Shown here piece by piece: positions 46,059-55,874 of a DNA stretch of 64,000 nt. Where the stretch lies: positions 992,001 through 1,056,000 of the forward strand of contig NZ_JPER01000001.1 in the NCBI RefSeq assembly GCF_000753715.1. The letters are read 5' to 3'. The notes beneath the pieces are model-generated. The model was not told the DNA's origin, ran no database searches, and worked only from the letters and a program-made list of their open reading frames with translations. The position numbers were made by a program, and so were the translations under genes. The stretch's first letter is position 1. Every line of letters starts with the position of its first letter. Source of the stretch: Pseudidiomarina salinarum (GTDB taxonomy: Bacteria; Pseudomonadota; Gammaproteobacteria; Enterobacterales; Alteromonadaceae).

Positions 46059-46583
46059 ATGGCAAGTGTTGGTATTTTCTTTGGCAGTGACACCGGCAAC
46101 ACAGAAGCTGTTGCACAAATGATCCAGAAAGAACTGGGTAAGCAGCTTATCGATGTCTATGACATTGCCAAATCGAGCAAAGAAGACATCGCATCCTATG
46201 ATTTACTGATGTTCGGTATTCCAACCTGGTATTACGGCGAAGCGCAGTGCGACTGGGACGACTTTTTCCCTGACCTCGAAGAAATTGATTTCAACAATAA
46301 GCTGATTGCGATTTTTGGCTGCGGCGACCAGGAAGACTATTCTGAATACTTCCTTGATGCTATGGGCACAGTCCGCGACATCGTCGAAGCGCGCGGCGGC
46401 ATTATTGTGGGTCACTGGCCTACCGAAGGCTACGATTTTGACGCATCACGAGCGTTAGTGGACGACAATCACTTTGTCGGCCTGGGTATTGACGAAGATC
46501 GTCAGCCCGAACTGACCAAAGAGCGGGTACAGGGCTGGTGCGCACAACTGCGCGATGAACTGGCGCTGGATCAGCTGAGTTAA
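46059..46583 (+). CDS. fldA: FldA, flavodoxin
   Basis: A 174-residue long-chain flavodoxin. It has the phosphate loop GSDTGNTEAVAQ, the FMN loop segments GIPTWYYGEAQ and GCGDQEDYSEYF, and the late VGLGIDEDRQ. It is an electron carrier for biotin synthesis, ribonucleotide reductase activation and others. Next to fur, as in E. coli, which allows iron-linked control. Confidence 0.97.
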   Translation: MASVGIFFGSDTGNTEAVAQMIQKELGKQLIDVYDIAKSSKEDIASYDLLMFGIPTWYYGEAQCDWDDFFPDLEEIDFNNKLIAIFGCGDQEDYSEYFLDAMGTVRDIVEARGGIIVGHWPTEGYDFDASRALVDDNHFVGLGIDEDRQPELTKERVQGWCAQLRDELALDQLS

Positions 46584-46590
46584 TAAAGCA

Positions 46591-46620
46591 TTCCAAAGCT
46601 TTCAGTGATGTGTCTATAAT
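46591..46620 (+). promoter_or_regulatory. Possible fur promoter
   Basis: A perfect TATAAT (46615-46620) lies 46 nt before the fur start. A weak -35 (TTCCAA, 46591-46596) is at 18 nt. A start near 46627 would allow fur its own transcript, apart from fldA. Confidence 0.5.
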
Positions 46621-46666
46621 GGCGCGGTAAACCGACTAATTTATTAAAAAAACCGGCGACAGAATA

Positions 46667-47113
46667 ATGAGCAGCAAAGACGAGCTACAACTAAAAAAAG
46701 CAGGCCTGAAAGTAACTTCTCCGCGAATCAAGATTCTGGAGATTCTTAAAAATCCTGCCAATCAACATGTCAGCGCTGAAGATGTGTATAAGATCCTGCT
46801 GGAAAAAAACGAAGAAATTGGTCTGGCAACCGTTTATCGCGTGCTGAACCAGTTTGATGACGCTGGCATCGTCAGCCGTCATCACTTTGAAGGCGGCCGC
46901 TCGGTGTTCGAGCTGAGCAATAAAGAGCATCATGATCACCTGGTCTGCCTGACCTGTGGTCATGTGTTTGAATTTGAAGATAATGTTATCGAAGACCGCC
47001 AGGTTCAGATAGCAGAAGCGAACGAAATTAAGCTAACAAACCATAGCTTATATCTCTATGGTGAGTGCCAGAAAGCCGATCATTGCGAGCATAACCAGGC
47101 CGAACAAGAGTAA
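46667..47113 (+). CDS. fur: Fur, ferric uptake regulator
   Basis: A 148-residue protein. DNA-binding half: LKKAGLKVTSPRIKILEIL, ATVYRVLNQFDDAGIV. Metal sites: HHFEGGRSVFEL, HHDHLVCLTCGHV (CxxC) and the C-terminal CQKADHCEH. Fe2+-Fur represses iron uptake genes. A candidate Fur box is found at 643. Cytoplasmic dimer. Confidence 0.98.
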   Translation: MSSKDELQLKKAGLKVTSPRIKILEILKNPANQHVSAEDVYKILLEKNEEIGLATVYRVLNQFDDAGIVSRHHFEGGRSVFELSNKEHHDHLVCLTCGHVFEFEDNVIEDRQVQIAEANEIKLTNHSLYLYGECQKADHCEHNQAEQE

Positions 47114-47234
47114 GGCTTTTTGCTCCGCTTACAGAACTCCTGTATGCTTACCCGACAATTACCACTTTTTCGCAGTATAGGCTTTTCCTTGCCTGTGCTG
47201 CCTTATCCGCACAAACAAGAGACATCCCCAATAC

Positions 47235-48503
47235 ATGAGTTTTAACGATTTAGGTTTATCAAAGCCCGTACTAGCTGTACTTGCAGAACAAGGCTACAGC
47301 ACCCCCACCCCGATTCAACAGCAAGCAATACCCGCCGTTATGGCTGGCCGCGACGTAATGGCTGCAGCCCAGACCGGTACCGGTAAAACTGCGGGCTTCA
47401 CGTTGCCCATGCTTGAGTTACTCAAAGGTGGCGAGCGCGCCAGTTCCAATCATGTGCGCGCACTGATCCTCACGCCCACCCGCGAGCTGGCGGCACAGGT
47501 CGCTGAAAGCGTGGCCACTTACGGTCGCGACAGCAAGCTATCTTCAGCAGTGGTATTTGGCGGCGTAGGTATCAATCCACAGATGATGAAACTGCGCAAA
47601 GGCGTCGATATTCTGATTGCCACACCAGGCCGCTTATTAGATCTGTATCAGCAAAAGGCTGTGAAGTTTAACGATCTGGAAATTCTGGTTCTTGACGAAG
47701 CTGACCGGATGCTGGACATGGGCTTTATCCATGATATTAAGCGCATCCTTAAGCTGCTGCCGCCCAAGCGCCAGAACTTACTGTTTTCCGCTACCTTCTC
47801 GGATGAGATCCGGGCATTAGCCAAAGGCCTGGTAAATAACCCGGTTGAAGTTTCAGTTGCCCCGCCAAACACCACTGCTGAACGCGTAGAGCAGTCGCTA
47901 TATGGCGTTGAGCAGTCGCAAAAAACGGCCTTGTTATGCCAGTTGTTGCGCGCCCGCGGTACCCCGCAGGCCCTGGTATTCACCCGCACCAAGCACGGGG
48001 CAAACCGGCTGGTACGGCAACTGGAAGCAAACAGCTTCCTGGCGGCGGCTATTCACGGCAATAAAAGTCAGGGCGCGCGTACCAAAGCGCTGGATGATTT
48101 TAAAAAGGGCCGCGTTAATGTGCTGGTCGCGACAGATATAGCTGCACGTGGCATCGATATTGATTTGTTACCGCTGGTAGTTAATTACGACCTGCCTAAC
48201 GTATCAGAAGATTATGTGCACCGGATTGGCCGCACGGCCCGTGCCGGAGCCAGTGGCCATGCGTTATCGCTGGTCAGCCCGGAAGAAGTCAAACAGCTAC
48301 GGGGAATTGAAAAGCTGATCGATCAGAAAATCGAACGGCTTGAAGCCGAAGGTTTTATTCCTGTCGATCTGGTTCGTGGCCGGCCGGCACCAGCTAAGCA
48401 ACAGCAAAATCGTGGCGGTGGCGGTGGCGGTGGACGCGGGCGCGACAGCACCCAGCGTGGACGCGATGGCGGCCGTAGCCAGGGCTCGGGCCGCAACCGC
48501 TGA
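47235..48503 (+). CDS. rhlE: RhlE-type DEAD-box RNA helicase
   Basis: A 422-residue helicase: Q motif [14 protein letters not shown], motif [13 protein letters not shown] box [15 protein letters not shown] motif LFSATFS, and RIGRTARAG. The C-terminal 50 residues are a Gly/Arg tail ([11 protein letters not shown]), typical of RhlE and of RNA-binding. It remodels structured RNAs and ribosome precursors. Convergent with glnS. Confidence 0.95.
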   Translation: MSFNDLGLSKPVLAVLAEQGYSTPTPIQQQAIPAVMAGRDVMAAAQTGTGKTAGFTLPMLELLKGGERASSNHVRALILTPTRELAAQVAESVATYGRDSKLSSAVVFGGVGINPQMMKLRKGVDILIATPGRLLDLYQQKAVKFNDLEILVLDEADRMLDMGFIHDIKRILKLLPPKRQNLLFSATFSDEIRALAKGLVNNPVEVSVAPPNTTAERVEQSLYGVEQSQKTALLCQLLRARGTPQALVFTRTKHGANRLVRQLEANSFLAAAIHGNKSQGARTKALDDFKKGRVNVLVATDIAARGIDIDLLPLVVNYDLPNVSEDYVHRIGRTARAGASGHALSLVSPEEVKQLRGIEKLIDQKIERLEAEGFIPVDLVRGRPAPAKQQQNRGGGGGGGRGRDSTQRGRDGGRSQGSGRNR

Positions 48504-48514
48504 TAAAACCGGAT

Positions 48515-48536
48515 GACGAGGCTATCAGGCCTCGTC
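48515..48536. terminator. Hairpin between rhlE and glnS
   Basis: GACGAGGC (48515-48522) pairs with GCCTCGTC (48529-48536) across a 6-nt loop. It lies between the two convergent stops and overlaps the end of glnS. No T run follows on either strand, so it may be only an attenuating or stabilising hairpin. Confidence 0.35.
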
Positions 48537-50186
48537 AGTCCAGGTATCGCGTAATCCTACCGTCTGATTAAATACCAGCTTATCCGCAGCGCTATCTTTG
48601 CTATCCGCACAGAAGTAACCAATCCGCTCAAACTGATAGGCCTGCTCCGGCTTTGCCGACTGCAGACTCAGTTCAACATAGCCCTGATGCACCAGTAGTG
48701 ATGACGGATTCAGGGTACTGAAAAAGTCCTGCTCAGCCGCCGGATTAGGCACCTGGAATAAACGATCATATAACCGGAACTCGGCCGGCACCGCATGGCT
48801 GGCAGCAACCCAGTGAATGACGCCTTTAACTTTGCGGCCATCGGCCGGATCCTGGCCTAACGTGTCCGGGTCATAAGTACAGTAAATGGTACGTACCAGC
48901 CCCGCATCGTCTTTCTCAACCCGCTCTGCCTTGATCACATAAGCATTGCGCAGACGAACTTCTTTCCCCAGCACCAGCCGTTTAAATTTCTTATTGGCTT
49001 CTTCACGGAAATCTTCCGCTTCGATATAAATCTCACGGCCAAAAGGAAGCGTCCGGGTGCCCATGGATTCATCGTTAGGATGGTTCGGCGCCTGTAACTC
49101 TTCAGTGCTGTTATCCGGGTAGTTTTCGATCACCAGTTTAACCGGATTAATCACTGCCAGCGCGCGCGGGGCGTTAACGTTCAGCTCATCACGGATACAG
49201 GATTCGAGCATACTCATCTCAACCTGGTTATCCATTTTCGTGACGCCAATGCGATGGCAGAACTCACGAATAGAATTCGGGGTATAGCCACGCCGGCGTA
49301 ATCCGGCGATAGTCGGCATCCGGGGGTCGTCCCAGCCGCTCACCCGCCCTTCTTCCACCAGCTCATTCAGCTTACGCTTACTCATCACCGTGTATTGCAG
49401 ATTCAGGCGCGAGAATTCGATCTGTTGCGGATGGCAATCAACGGAAATATTTTCCAGCACCCAGTCATATAAGCGACGGTTATCCTGGAATTCCAGGGTA
49501 CAAAGCGAATGGGTGATACCTTCGAGCGCATCCGAGATACAGTGCGTGAAGTCATACATCGGGTACACGCACCACTTATCACCGGTCTGGTGATGATGGG
49601 CAAAACGCACCCGGTAAATAACCGGATCACGCAGCACCATGAACGACGATGCCATATCGATTTTTGCCCGCAGGCTAGCCTCGCCTTCCTGGTATTTGCC
49701 GTTGCGCATATCTTCAAAGTGTTTGAGGTTTTCAGCCACCGGCGTATCGCGATAGGGGCTGTTCACGCCCGGCTCTTTGAGCGTGCCACGCATTTCGCGC
49801 ATCTGTTCCTGGGTCGAGAAATCGACGTAGGCCAGGCCTTTTTCGATTAACTCCACCGCGAAGCCGTAGAGCTTGTCAAAGTAGTCAGATGAATAGCGCG
49901 GCTTACCTTCCCACTCATAGCCCATCCAGCGCACGTCTTCCTGAATCGAGTTGATATAATCAACTTTTTCCTTCAGCGGGTTGGTGTCATCAAAGCGCAG
50001 ATTGCAGGTTCCCTGGTAGTCCTGGGCTATGCCAAAGTTGAGCACGATCGATTTAGCGTGGCCGATATGCAAATAGCCATTGGGCTCTGGCGGAAATCGC
50101 GTATGCACTTGATCATGCTTACCGCTGGCCAGATCTTTATCTATGAGTTGGCGGATAAAATTACTACGGGGCGCTTCTGCTGCCAT
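48525..50186 (-). CDS. glnS: GlnS, glutaminyl-tRNA synthetase
   Basis: A 553-residue class I synthetase, E. coli-like length. HIGH motif is in [14 protein letters not shown], the KMSKS-type motif is [17 protein letters not shown] is typical of GlnS/GltX. The C-terminal beta-barrel anticodon domain ([25 protein letters not shown]) is present. It charges tRNA-Gln. Single gene. Confidence 0.98.
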   Translation of the reverse strand: MAAEAPRSNFIRQLIDKDLASGKHDQVHTRFPPEPNGYLHIGHAKSIVLNFGIAQDYQGTCNLRFDDTNPLKEKVDYINSIQEDVRWMGYEWEGKPRYSSDYFDKLYGFAVELIEKGLAYVDFSTQEQMREMRGTLKEPGVNSPYRDTPVAENLKHFEDMRNGKYQEGEASLRAKIDMASSFMVLRDPVIYRVRFAHHHQTGDKWCVYPMYDFTHCISDALEGITHSLCTLEFQDNRRLYDWVLENISVDCHPQQIEFSRLNLQYTVMSKRKLNELVEEGRVSGWDDPRMPTIAGLRRRGYTPNSIREFCHRIGVTKMDNQVEMSMLESCIRDELNVNAPRALAVINPVKLVIENYPDNSTEELQAPNHPNDESMGTRTLPFGREIYIEAEDFREEANKKFKRLVLGKEVRLRNAYVIKAERVEKDDAGLVRTIYCTYDPDTLGQDPADGRKVKGVIHWVAASHAVPAEFRLYDRLFQVPNPAAEQDFFSTLNPSSLLVHQGYVELSLQSAKPEQAYQFERIGYFCADSKDSAADKLVFNQTVGLRDTWTDEA

Positions 50187-50262
50187 GGGTGCAAGGTCTC
50201 CGGTGTTTCACCTGAAAAATGGCGGTTATGATCGCAGTTTCCGCCCCGGCTGGCAAGGGCTG

Positions 50263-51216
50263 TTAACGGCTGGTGAGTACGTTAAAAAAGCAGTAGGCGC
50301 TGCGTTGCTGACGCTGCGCATCAAGCAGGTCCATCCATTTAAATTGCAGTTGTGTACCAGCAACTGCCTGCGCCAATAACGAACGCGAACGCCAGCTGAG
50401 TACGCCGATCTTGGGATAACCGCCAAGCGTCTGCCGGTCATTGAGCATTATGATAGGCTGACCATCAGGCGGGATCTGGATGGCACCAACCGGTAACGGC
50501 TCAGAAATAAGCTGAGGGCCCTCCCAGCTAATGGGTTTCGCGGCTTTCAGCCGTGCTCCCATGCGATCCTGAGCGGTGGTCATCTCAAAATGCTGGCGGC
50601 TGAATTGCTCGCGCGCAGCGGCGCTGAACTGGTCAGCCTGAGCCACTGCCACCACCTCAAGTTGCAAACTGCTCTTGCCCGGCATGGTGATAAAACGACT
50701 CTGTGGCCGGCGCGGTAAAAATTCCTGATCCCCTTTCAACGCGATACCCGCCACCGTATCACCAGCAGCCAGTGGCTTACCGGTGCCCTGCAAACCACCC
50801 AGGCCATCGCGTTGCACCGTTGCCACGCTGCCTTTTACCAAAGGGGCTTTGAATCCCCCGGTTACCGCAAGATAAGCCCGTAAGCCTTGCTTGGCCGGGT
50901 TAACTTCGAGTCGATCACCGGCATTGACAGCAAGTACCTGCCAATTAGGCTGCGCTTTGCCGTTTAAGCGTATTTCAACCCAGGCACCTGTGATAACCAA
51001 CTGCGTGCGCGCCTTCATAAGCGCCGAAAAACCGCCCACTGTAATTTCTATCTGCGCTGCGTTGTAATGGTTTCCAAGTAACCGGTTTGCCCATAAAAAG
51101 GCATGTTCATCGACCGGACCGCCGGTGGTTATACCCTGCGCCAGGTAACCATAACGGCCAAAATCCTGCAGTGTTGCCAGCAAACCGGGCTGCTGAATTT
51201 GTAGGATATCAGTCAC
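50263..51216 (-). CDS. pxpC: PxpC, 5-oxoprolinase subunit C
   Basis: A 317-residue protein of the biotin-dependent carboxyltransferase-like family: LQIQQPGLLATLQDFGRYGYLAQGI (start, read as two pieces), FLWANRLLGN, AYLAVTGGF and DRMGARLK, and QTLGGYPKIGVL near the end. PxpABC hydrolyses 5-oxoproline (pyroglutamate) to glutamate with ATP. It overlaps pxpB by 4 nt. Confidence 0.93.
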   Translation of the reverse strand: MTDILQIQQPGLLATLQDFGRYGYLAQGITTGGPVDEHAFLWANRLLGNHYNAAQIEITVGGFSALMKARTQLVITGAWVEIRLNGKAQPNWQVLAVNAGDRLEVNPAKQGLRAYLAVTGGFKAPLVKGSVATVQRDGLGGLQGTGKPLAAGDTVAGIALKGDQEFLPRRPQSRFITMPGKSSLQLEVVAVAQADQFSAAAREQFSRQHFEMTTAQDRMGARLKAAKPISWEGPQLISEPLPVGAIQIPPDGQPIIMLNDRQTLGGYPKIGVLSWRSRSLLAQAVAGTQLQFKWMDLLDAQRQQRSAYCFFNVLTSR

Positions 51217-51905
51217 GATTGCCCCCGGTTAAACTCAGCGAGGGATATGGATACAAACTTAACCTGATCGCCCGGCTGCAACTGTGGCAGCTCTCTTACC
51301 CGCCCGATAATGCGCCAGCCGCCCGGTGATTGCCGCGGATAGATAGCGGTTTGCTGGTTCGCTATCGCCACGCTGCGGGCGGGAACCTTCTGGCGCGGGG
51401 TATCCAGCCGGGGTATACGTAAACGTTCCGGTACATCACCCATATAGGCGAACCCGGGCGCGAAGCCCAGCGCATAAACCAGGTATTCCGGCTCCGTGTG
51501 CAGCCGGATGATGTCCTCGATGCTGCAACCGGTCAGTTCAGTCACCGCGTCCATATCTAAAGCCACCTGCGGGTCATAGCAAACCTCGACCGGAATCACT
51601 GAACGCTTGTCAGCAGACTGGCCGGTATCGGCGGTAAGCTGCTCAATACCCTTTTCAATAATCTGACGAACCGCAGCCTCACTGGCCAGGGCAATATTGT
51701 AGTAAACCATGAGTGTGCGATAAGCCGGCACCAGCTCAAGGATAACCTCGCTATGCTGTTGCTCAAGCCAGTTAGCCAGGGCGTGCACCTGACGGTTCAC
51801 CCGGGGACTGATCACAGCGGCGAACTCGACCATAACCGCGTCAACGGCGGCGCTAACAACGCGTACTTTTGCTGTTTCGTCAGGCAGGTTCATACCGGTG
51901 GTCAT
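51213..51905 (-). CDS. pxpB: PxpB, 5-oxoprolinase subunit B
   Basis: A 230-residue KipI-like protein. Typical motifs: ALGFAPGFAYMGDVPERL, PARSVAIANQQTAIYP and SPGGWRIIGR. It forms a complex with PxpC. It overlaps pxpA by 4 nt (ATGA). It is not the sporulation KipI because of the operon. Confidence 0.94.
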   Translation of the reverse strand: MTTGMNLPDETAKVRVVSAAVDAVMVEFAAVISPRVNRQVHALANWLEQQHSEVILELVPAYRTLMVYYNIALASEAAVRQIIEKGIEQLTADTGQSADKRSVIPVEVCYDPQVALDMDAVTELTGCSIEDIIRLHTEPEYLVYALGFAPGFAYMGDVPERLRIPRLDTPRQKVPARSVAIANQQTAIYPRQSPGGWRIIGRVRELPQLQPGDQVKFVSISLAEFNRGQS

Positions 51906-52642
51906 TTGAGGGCAGCACGGATAGCCGCAATTGTGGCAACAGATTCAGGGTTATCCCCATGCACACAGAGTGTGTCGGCGGTCAGTTTCAGCTGACTACC
52001 ATCGCTGGCCGTAATGGCTGCGCCACGGGCAAAGTTAATCGCCTGCCGCAGAATATCTTCGCGCTTTGTTAATACGGCATCGGCATATTGTCGTGAACGC
52101 AAACTGCCGTCCGCGTCATAGCGACGGTCCGCAAATACTTCGTGCAATAGCTGCACCTGAAAATCCGCTGCAATGTCTTCCTGCCAGCGGTTATCAAGCT
52201 TGGCCAGCGTAACCAGTTGCAACGGTTGCGGGCGCTCGCGGTTCATATCGGCAATAGTAGCGACAACGGTTTCAAACAGCTCACGTTGCTGTTGTTTATC
52301 ATTGTACAGGGCGCCATGGGGTTTAACGTAGCTCAGGGTGACATCGTTTGCCCGGCACAACGCATCCAGCGCACCTATCTGATACAGCAGAATAGCGCGC
52401 AGATCTCCGGCACTAAACTGCATTGAGCGCCGCCCGAAGTTGGCGATATCCGGGTAGCCCGGGTGCGCGCCTATTCGTACTTTCTGGTCTTTAGCTAAAC
52501 GGATGGTGTGTTGCATGGTGGCTGGCTCACCGGCGTGAAAACCGCAGGCAATACTCGCCATATCGATGTGCGGCATCACCGCCGCATCATCGCCTACCGG
52601 CCACGCCTCGCAACGTTCGCCCATGTCACAGTTGAGCAGCAT
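51902..52642 (-). CDS. pxpA: PxpA, 5-oxoprolinase subunit A
   Basis: A 246-residue LamB/YcsF-family protein: LLNCDMGERCEAW (start; E. coli-like NxDxGE), SIACGFHAGEP, RIGAHPGYPDIANFGRRSM and YVKPHGALYN. It is the first pxp gene. Three small membrane-protein genes lie directly upstream on the same strand. Confidence 0.95.
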   Translation of the reverse strand: MLLNCDMGERCEAWPVGDDAAVMPHIDMASIACGFHAGEPATMQHTIRLAKDQKVRIGAHPGYPDIANFGRRSMQFSAGDLRAILLYQIGALDALCRANDVTLSYVKPHGALYNDKQQQRELFETVVATIADMNRERPQPLQLVTLAKLDNRWQEDIAADFQVQLLHEVFADRRYDADGSLRSRQYADAVLTKREDILRQAINFARGAAITASDGSQLKLTADTLCVHGDNPESVATIAAIRAALK

Positions 52643-52652
52643 GTTTTACAAC

Positions 52653-53063
52653 CTAATCTTCATCTTTGGTGGTTTTTTTTGCATTGCTGGCGGCGTTAAA
52701 TCGCGCGTAGCTGTAGCCAAACAGATAAATACCTAAGCCCGTCGCCGCCAGTTGCATTGGCGGTAACATTAAGCCGCCGATCTGATGGGCAGCAAAAACG
52801 GCCGCACTGCCGGTTAAACCCAGCGTCAACAGAGATACAGCAACAAAGGTAATCGGCTCCAGCCAGCGCTGGAACGAGCGTAACCCGACTAAGCTCACCA
52901 GAGCCCCCAGGATAAGCCCCCAGGCCAGCGGTACGCCTAACTTATACCAGCTTAACTGGTAGTCCACTATAGCGGCCCAGAGTTGCGCTTCTGTCGCATT
53001 ATAAAACAATAGCCCGACCAGGCCAGCCAGAATTACCAGACGTTTGGTTAACGACATGCGCAA
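52653..53063 (-). CDS. Unrecognised four-helix membrane protein
   Basis: A 136-residue protein with four hydrophobic segments (about 8-24, 40-60, 71-91 and 100-116) and a hydrophilic tail (NAASNAKKTTKDED). A second ATG two codons in (53057) is possible. It begins the link between the small membrane-protein genes and pxpA (10 nt apart). It could be a permease-like accessory to pyroglutamate use; that is inference. Confidence 0.6.
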   Translation of the reverse strand: MRMSLTKRLVILAGLVGLLFYNATEAQLWAAIVDYQLSWYKLGVPLAWGLILGALVSLVGLRSFQRWLEPITFVAVSLLTLGLTGSAAVFAAHQIGGLMLPPMQLAATGLGIYLFGYSYARFNAASNAKKTTKDED

Positions 53064-53085
53064 TATTCCTTCGCTGTTTAGGTGT

Positions 53086-53373
53086 TCAGTATAATAATGA
53101 TAATAAGAATAGTACGACGATAATTACCGGCACCCACAAAATAGCCGACTGATACCACTTAAGTTCGGGCGCCTTATAGGGTTCAGCTTCGCCTTTAATA
53201 CGGCGTGGCGGACGGCTCTGGTTGAACAGCCAGATAACGCCGAAAATAATCAGCGCCAGACCAAAAAATTTCCAGGCGGTCGAGCTTCCACCCGCGGGGG
53301 TCAGAACCCCAAGCAACAGGCCAAAAATAATAACGGCTAAAGCGGCGATACGTTTGATAATGCTACTGTTCAT
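53086..53373 (-). CDS. Unrecognised small membrane protein
   Basis: A 95-residue protein with three hydrophobic segments (about 8-26, 32-48 and 75-93) and a basic loop in between (NQSRPPRRIKGEAEPYKAPE). No recognised family. Its ATG overlaps the stop of the 59-residue gene upstream by 11 nt, so it is coupled to it. Confidence 0.65.
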   Translation of the reverse strand: MNSSIIKRIAALAVIIFGLLLGVLTPAGGSSTAWKFFGLALIIFGVIWLFNQSRPPRRIKGEAEPYKAPELKWYQSAILWVPVIIVVLFLLSLLY

Positions 53374-53542
53374 TTTTGTTTATACGTCCTTCTTTGGAGG
53401 CTTTGCGCCAGCTCAGATAAAAACTAACCCAACCGGCAATCATCAATAGCACACCGATGAAAATGGTTACCATGTTTTGCTCCCAGGCACCGCTTAATAT
53501 GGCGACAAAACCGATAATTATGACTAACGAAGCAATCAACAT
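53363..53542 (-). CDS. Small membrane protein, 59 residues
   Basis: ATG at 53542 after AAGGAGG with a spacing of 5 nt, one of the best ribosome sites in the window; stop TAG at 53365-53363. Two hydrophobic segments (about 2-20 and 25-45), then a polar basic tail (WRKASKEGRINKNEQ). It starts the run of membrane genes before pxpA. I do not recognise the family. Confidence 0.75.
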   Translation of the reverse strand: MLIASLVIIIGFVAILSGAWEQNMVTIFIGVLLMIAGWVSFYLSWRKASKEGRINKNEQ

Positions 53543-53680
53543 CGTAACCTCCTTGGTAGCTTAAAGTTACCATACCCAATCCGCACACTTTAGAAAAGTC
53601 TCTGCGGTGCTTATTCGACTATTATATTAAGCGGTGGCATACTCAGTTGCATTGGTTTTTACCAGCGGAGACCCCGGCGA

Positions 53681-54622
53681 ATGACCCGAACCAGACAAGA
53701 TAATGAGTTGCAGACTTGTGAGTCGGACTACCTGCAGCGGGACGCTACGTTGTTTTCATCATCGCCCCGCCAGCTGACACCGCAACTTAAAATACAAAGG
53801 GTGATACCCCAGCGGCAATTAAAGATGATCGGCCCCTGGTGCTTCCTTGACCATTTCGGCCCGGTGGCACCAGCGGATTACCGCCAGTTTGATGTGCCCC
53901 CTCACCCCCATATTGGGTTACAGACGATTACCTGGCTGTTTTCAGGTCAGCTATCCCATAAAGACAGTCTGGGTTACGAGCAATCCTTGCGCCGCGGTGA
54001 ACTGAATCTGATGACCGCCGGTAACGGCATTAGCCATGCTGAAATCGCCGATAACCACCCTCGGGATCCCTTACATGGGTTACAGCTCTGGCTTGCCTTG
54101 CCACCAAAGCATGAGCAAACCAAGCCACGTTTCGATCATTATCAGCAGCTTCCGCAGCTCAGTATAGGAAATTGCCTGGCAACCTTGATTACCGGCCGCT
54201 ACACCGGCAATAAGTCGGTATATGAATCCCCCGCGGTAAGTTTTCATCCCGGCATTGGCATGATCCTGCAGAGCCCTCTGTCAACCGCGATAAGCCTTAA
54301 CCTGGAAACCGAATTTGAATATGCGATTTATGTCTGCCAGGGGCGCATTGATACCCAGAACCAGACGGTGCGCGAACATACCTTAATCAACCTTGGCAGT
54401 AACCGCAGCCATCTTGAACTCGAAATGGGCGCTGATACCACCGCTATATTACTTGGGGGCGAGGCCTTTGAGCAGCCGGTGCGGATGTGGTGGAACTTTG
54501 TCAGCAGCCAGACTGAGCGGCTGGAACAGGCGCAACAGGAATGGAATGCCGGTCATTCCCGTTTTGGCGAAGTGAAAGGCTACCAGGGCGAGCGCTTAAT
54601 GGCGCCGGAGATACCGACATGA
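53681..54622 (+). CDS. Pirin family protein
   Basis: A 313-residue bicupin. The N-terminal cupin has FDVPPHPHIGLQTITWLF (metal His) and LMTAGNGISHAEI. Pirins bind Fe and some act as quercetinases; a few modify central metabolism. No signal peptide. Overlaps the following gene by 4 nt (ATGA). Confidence 0.92.
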   Translation: MTRTRQDNELQTCESDYLQRDATLFSSSPRQLTPQLKIQRVIPQRQLKMIGPWCFLDHFGPVAPADYRQFDVPPHPHIGLQTITWLFSGQLSHKDSLGYEQSLRRGELNLMTAGNGISHAEIADNHPRDPLHGLQLWLALPPKHEQTKPRFDHYQQLPQLSIGNCLATLITGRYTGNKSVYESPAVSFHPGIGMILQSPLSTAISLNLETEFEYAIYVCQGRIDTQNQTVREHTLINLGSNRSHLELEMGADTTAILLGGEAFEQPVRMWWNFVSSQTERLEQAQQEWNAGHSRFGEVKGYQGERLMAPEIPT

Positions 54623-55113
54623 GCCTGTTACATAGCTTACGGGAATTCAGCCGCCGGGTGGGCCTTTGGTTCATTGCCGCTGGCATCACGCTGGCCGTAC
54701 TCTTTACCTCAGTTTTGATTTATAAATGGACCGTTTACGAGCCTGACCCACCGACCACCGCCGAATGTCAGTCGCTACAGATTTTAATCAGCGCGGACAG
54801 CGCCGTTGAAGCCCATTTGTATCAGTGCCAGCGCGGCAAAGAAGGTAACTGGCAGGGCTATGAAGTCTGGTTGTATGAGCCTTACACATTGGCGTGGCAG
54901 CGCGTGCTTACCGCTGCCAGTAACGAATCTTCGGCAGCCTGCATGAGCCTTGGCTGGCGTGAGGATAAATCGCTTGAGGTGTTCCATAGCCAGAGCCGTG
55001 GCGACCTGAATGTCGCCCAAAGCTCAGTGATTTACTACGACCCACAGGGCCGCCCGGAAACCTTGTCGATAAACACGGAACGCCAGGATAATTGCCCTAT
55101 GCCGGGGCCTTAG
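54619..55113 (+). CDS. Unrecognised membrane-anchored protein
   Basis: A 164-residue protein with one N-terminal membrane helix (about 17-39) and a periplasmic-looking domain containing four or five Cys (AECQSL, LYQCQRG, AACMSL, DNCPM). The open frame begins 78 nt upstream within pirin, but ATG 54619 fits the ATGA overlap. It is probably in the pirin operon. Its stop overlaps that of the SDR gene by 4 nt (TTAG). Function unknown. Confidence 0.65.
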   Translation: MSLLHSLREFSRRVGLWFIAAGITLAVLFTSVLIYKWTVYEPDPPTTAECQSLQILISADSAVEAHLYQCQRGKEGNWQGYEVWLYEPYTLAWQRVLTAASNESSAACMSLGWREDKSLEVFHSQSRGDLNVAQSSVIYYDPQGRPETLSINTERQDNCPMPGP

Positions 55114-55874
55114 CCCAGTTTCATAACCATTTTTAACGGTAACCGCTTCATCAGAAAACCAATCAAGGCCCATGGCCAGCCGGGAACATAAGCTTGTACC
55201 GGCTCTTTCTCGATGGCTTTAACCAGCGCTTTACAACCGGTTTCCGTATCCACCATAAAGGGCGTGTTCTTCACTTTCTCATTAATTTCGGAGCGAATGA
55301 AGCCGGGCAAAATTGCGCTGGTCTTTATCGGCAGTCCGGAGCGAATCAAATCCGCCCGGATCCCTTCAGTCAGTGACAGCAACCCGGCTTTGGTGGCGGC
55401 ATAAACCGTCATGGCGCGGGGCATGCCCCGTAAGGCACTGATGGAACTGATGGTGACCAGATGGCCGTCATTCTGTTCGCGGAAAATCTCCAGCGCGGCT
55501 TCACATTGGGCCAGCGCCGCGACAAAGTTGGTCTGTGCCGTCTGCACGTTCGCATGAAAATAACCAGTGCCCAGCGACGCGCCCTTACCCATACCCGCAT
55601 TCACGATAATCCGGTCAAGCAGGCCAAACTCTGCTTTAAATTCCTTAAAAACCTCGAACACCCGGGCATGATCATTCACATCCAGAGCCCGCACACTCAC
55701 TTTACAGTCCGGATAGGTCGACTCCAGTTCCTCTTTCAGTTTATCCAGACGGTCAGTGCGGCGGGCACAAAGCGCAAGATTACGCCCTTTAGCAGCAAAC
55801 TGCCGGGCCATGCCCTCGCCCAGGCCGGAGCTTGCGCCAGTTATTAGTATTGTCTTGCGGATCTTATCGGGCAT
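55110..55874 (-). CDS. Short-chain dehydrogenase/reductase
   Basis: A 254-residue SDR: TGASSGLGEGMAR, NAGMGKGASLG, SSISALRG and the catalytic YAATKAG (YxxxK). NADP preference is suggested by Arg in LCARRTDRL. C-terminal region ends hydrophobic, PWALIGFLMKRLP, perhaps membrane associated. Last gene of the operon with an APH kinase and an acyl-CoA dehydrogenase. Substrate unknown. Confidence 0.88.
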   Translation of the reverse strand: MPDKIRKTILITGASSGLGEGMARQFAAKGRNLALCARRTDRLDKLKEELESTYPDCKVSVRALDVNDHARVFEVFKEFKAEFGLLDRIIVNAGMGKGASLGTGYFHANVQTAQTNFVAALAQCEAALEIFREQNDGHLVTISSISALRGMPRAMTVYAATKAGLLSLTEGIRADLIRSGLPIKTSAILPGFIRSEINEKVKNTPFMVDTETGCKALVKAIEKEPVQAYVPGWPWALIGFLMKRLPLKMVMKLG

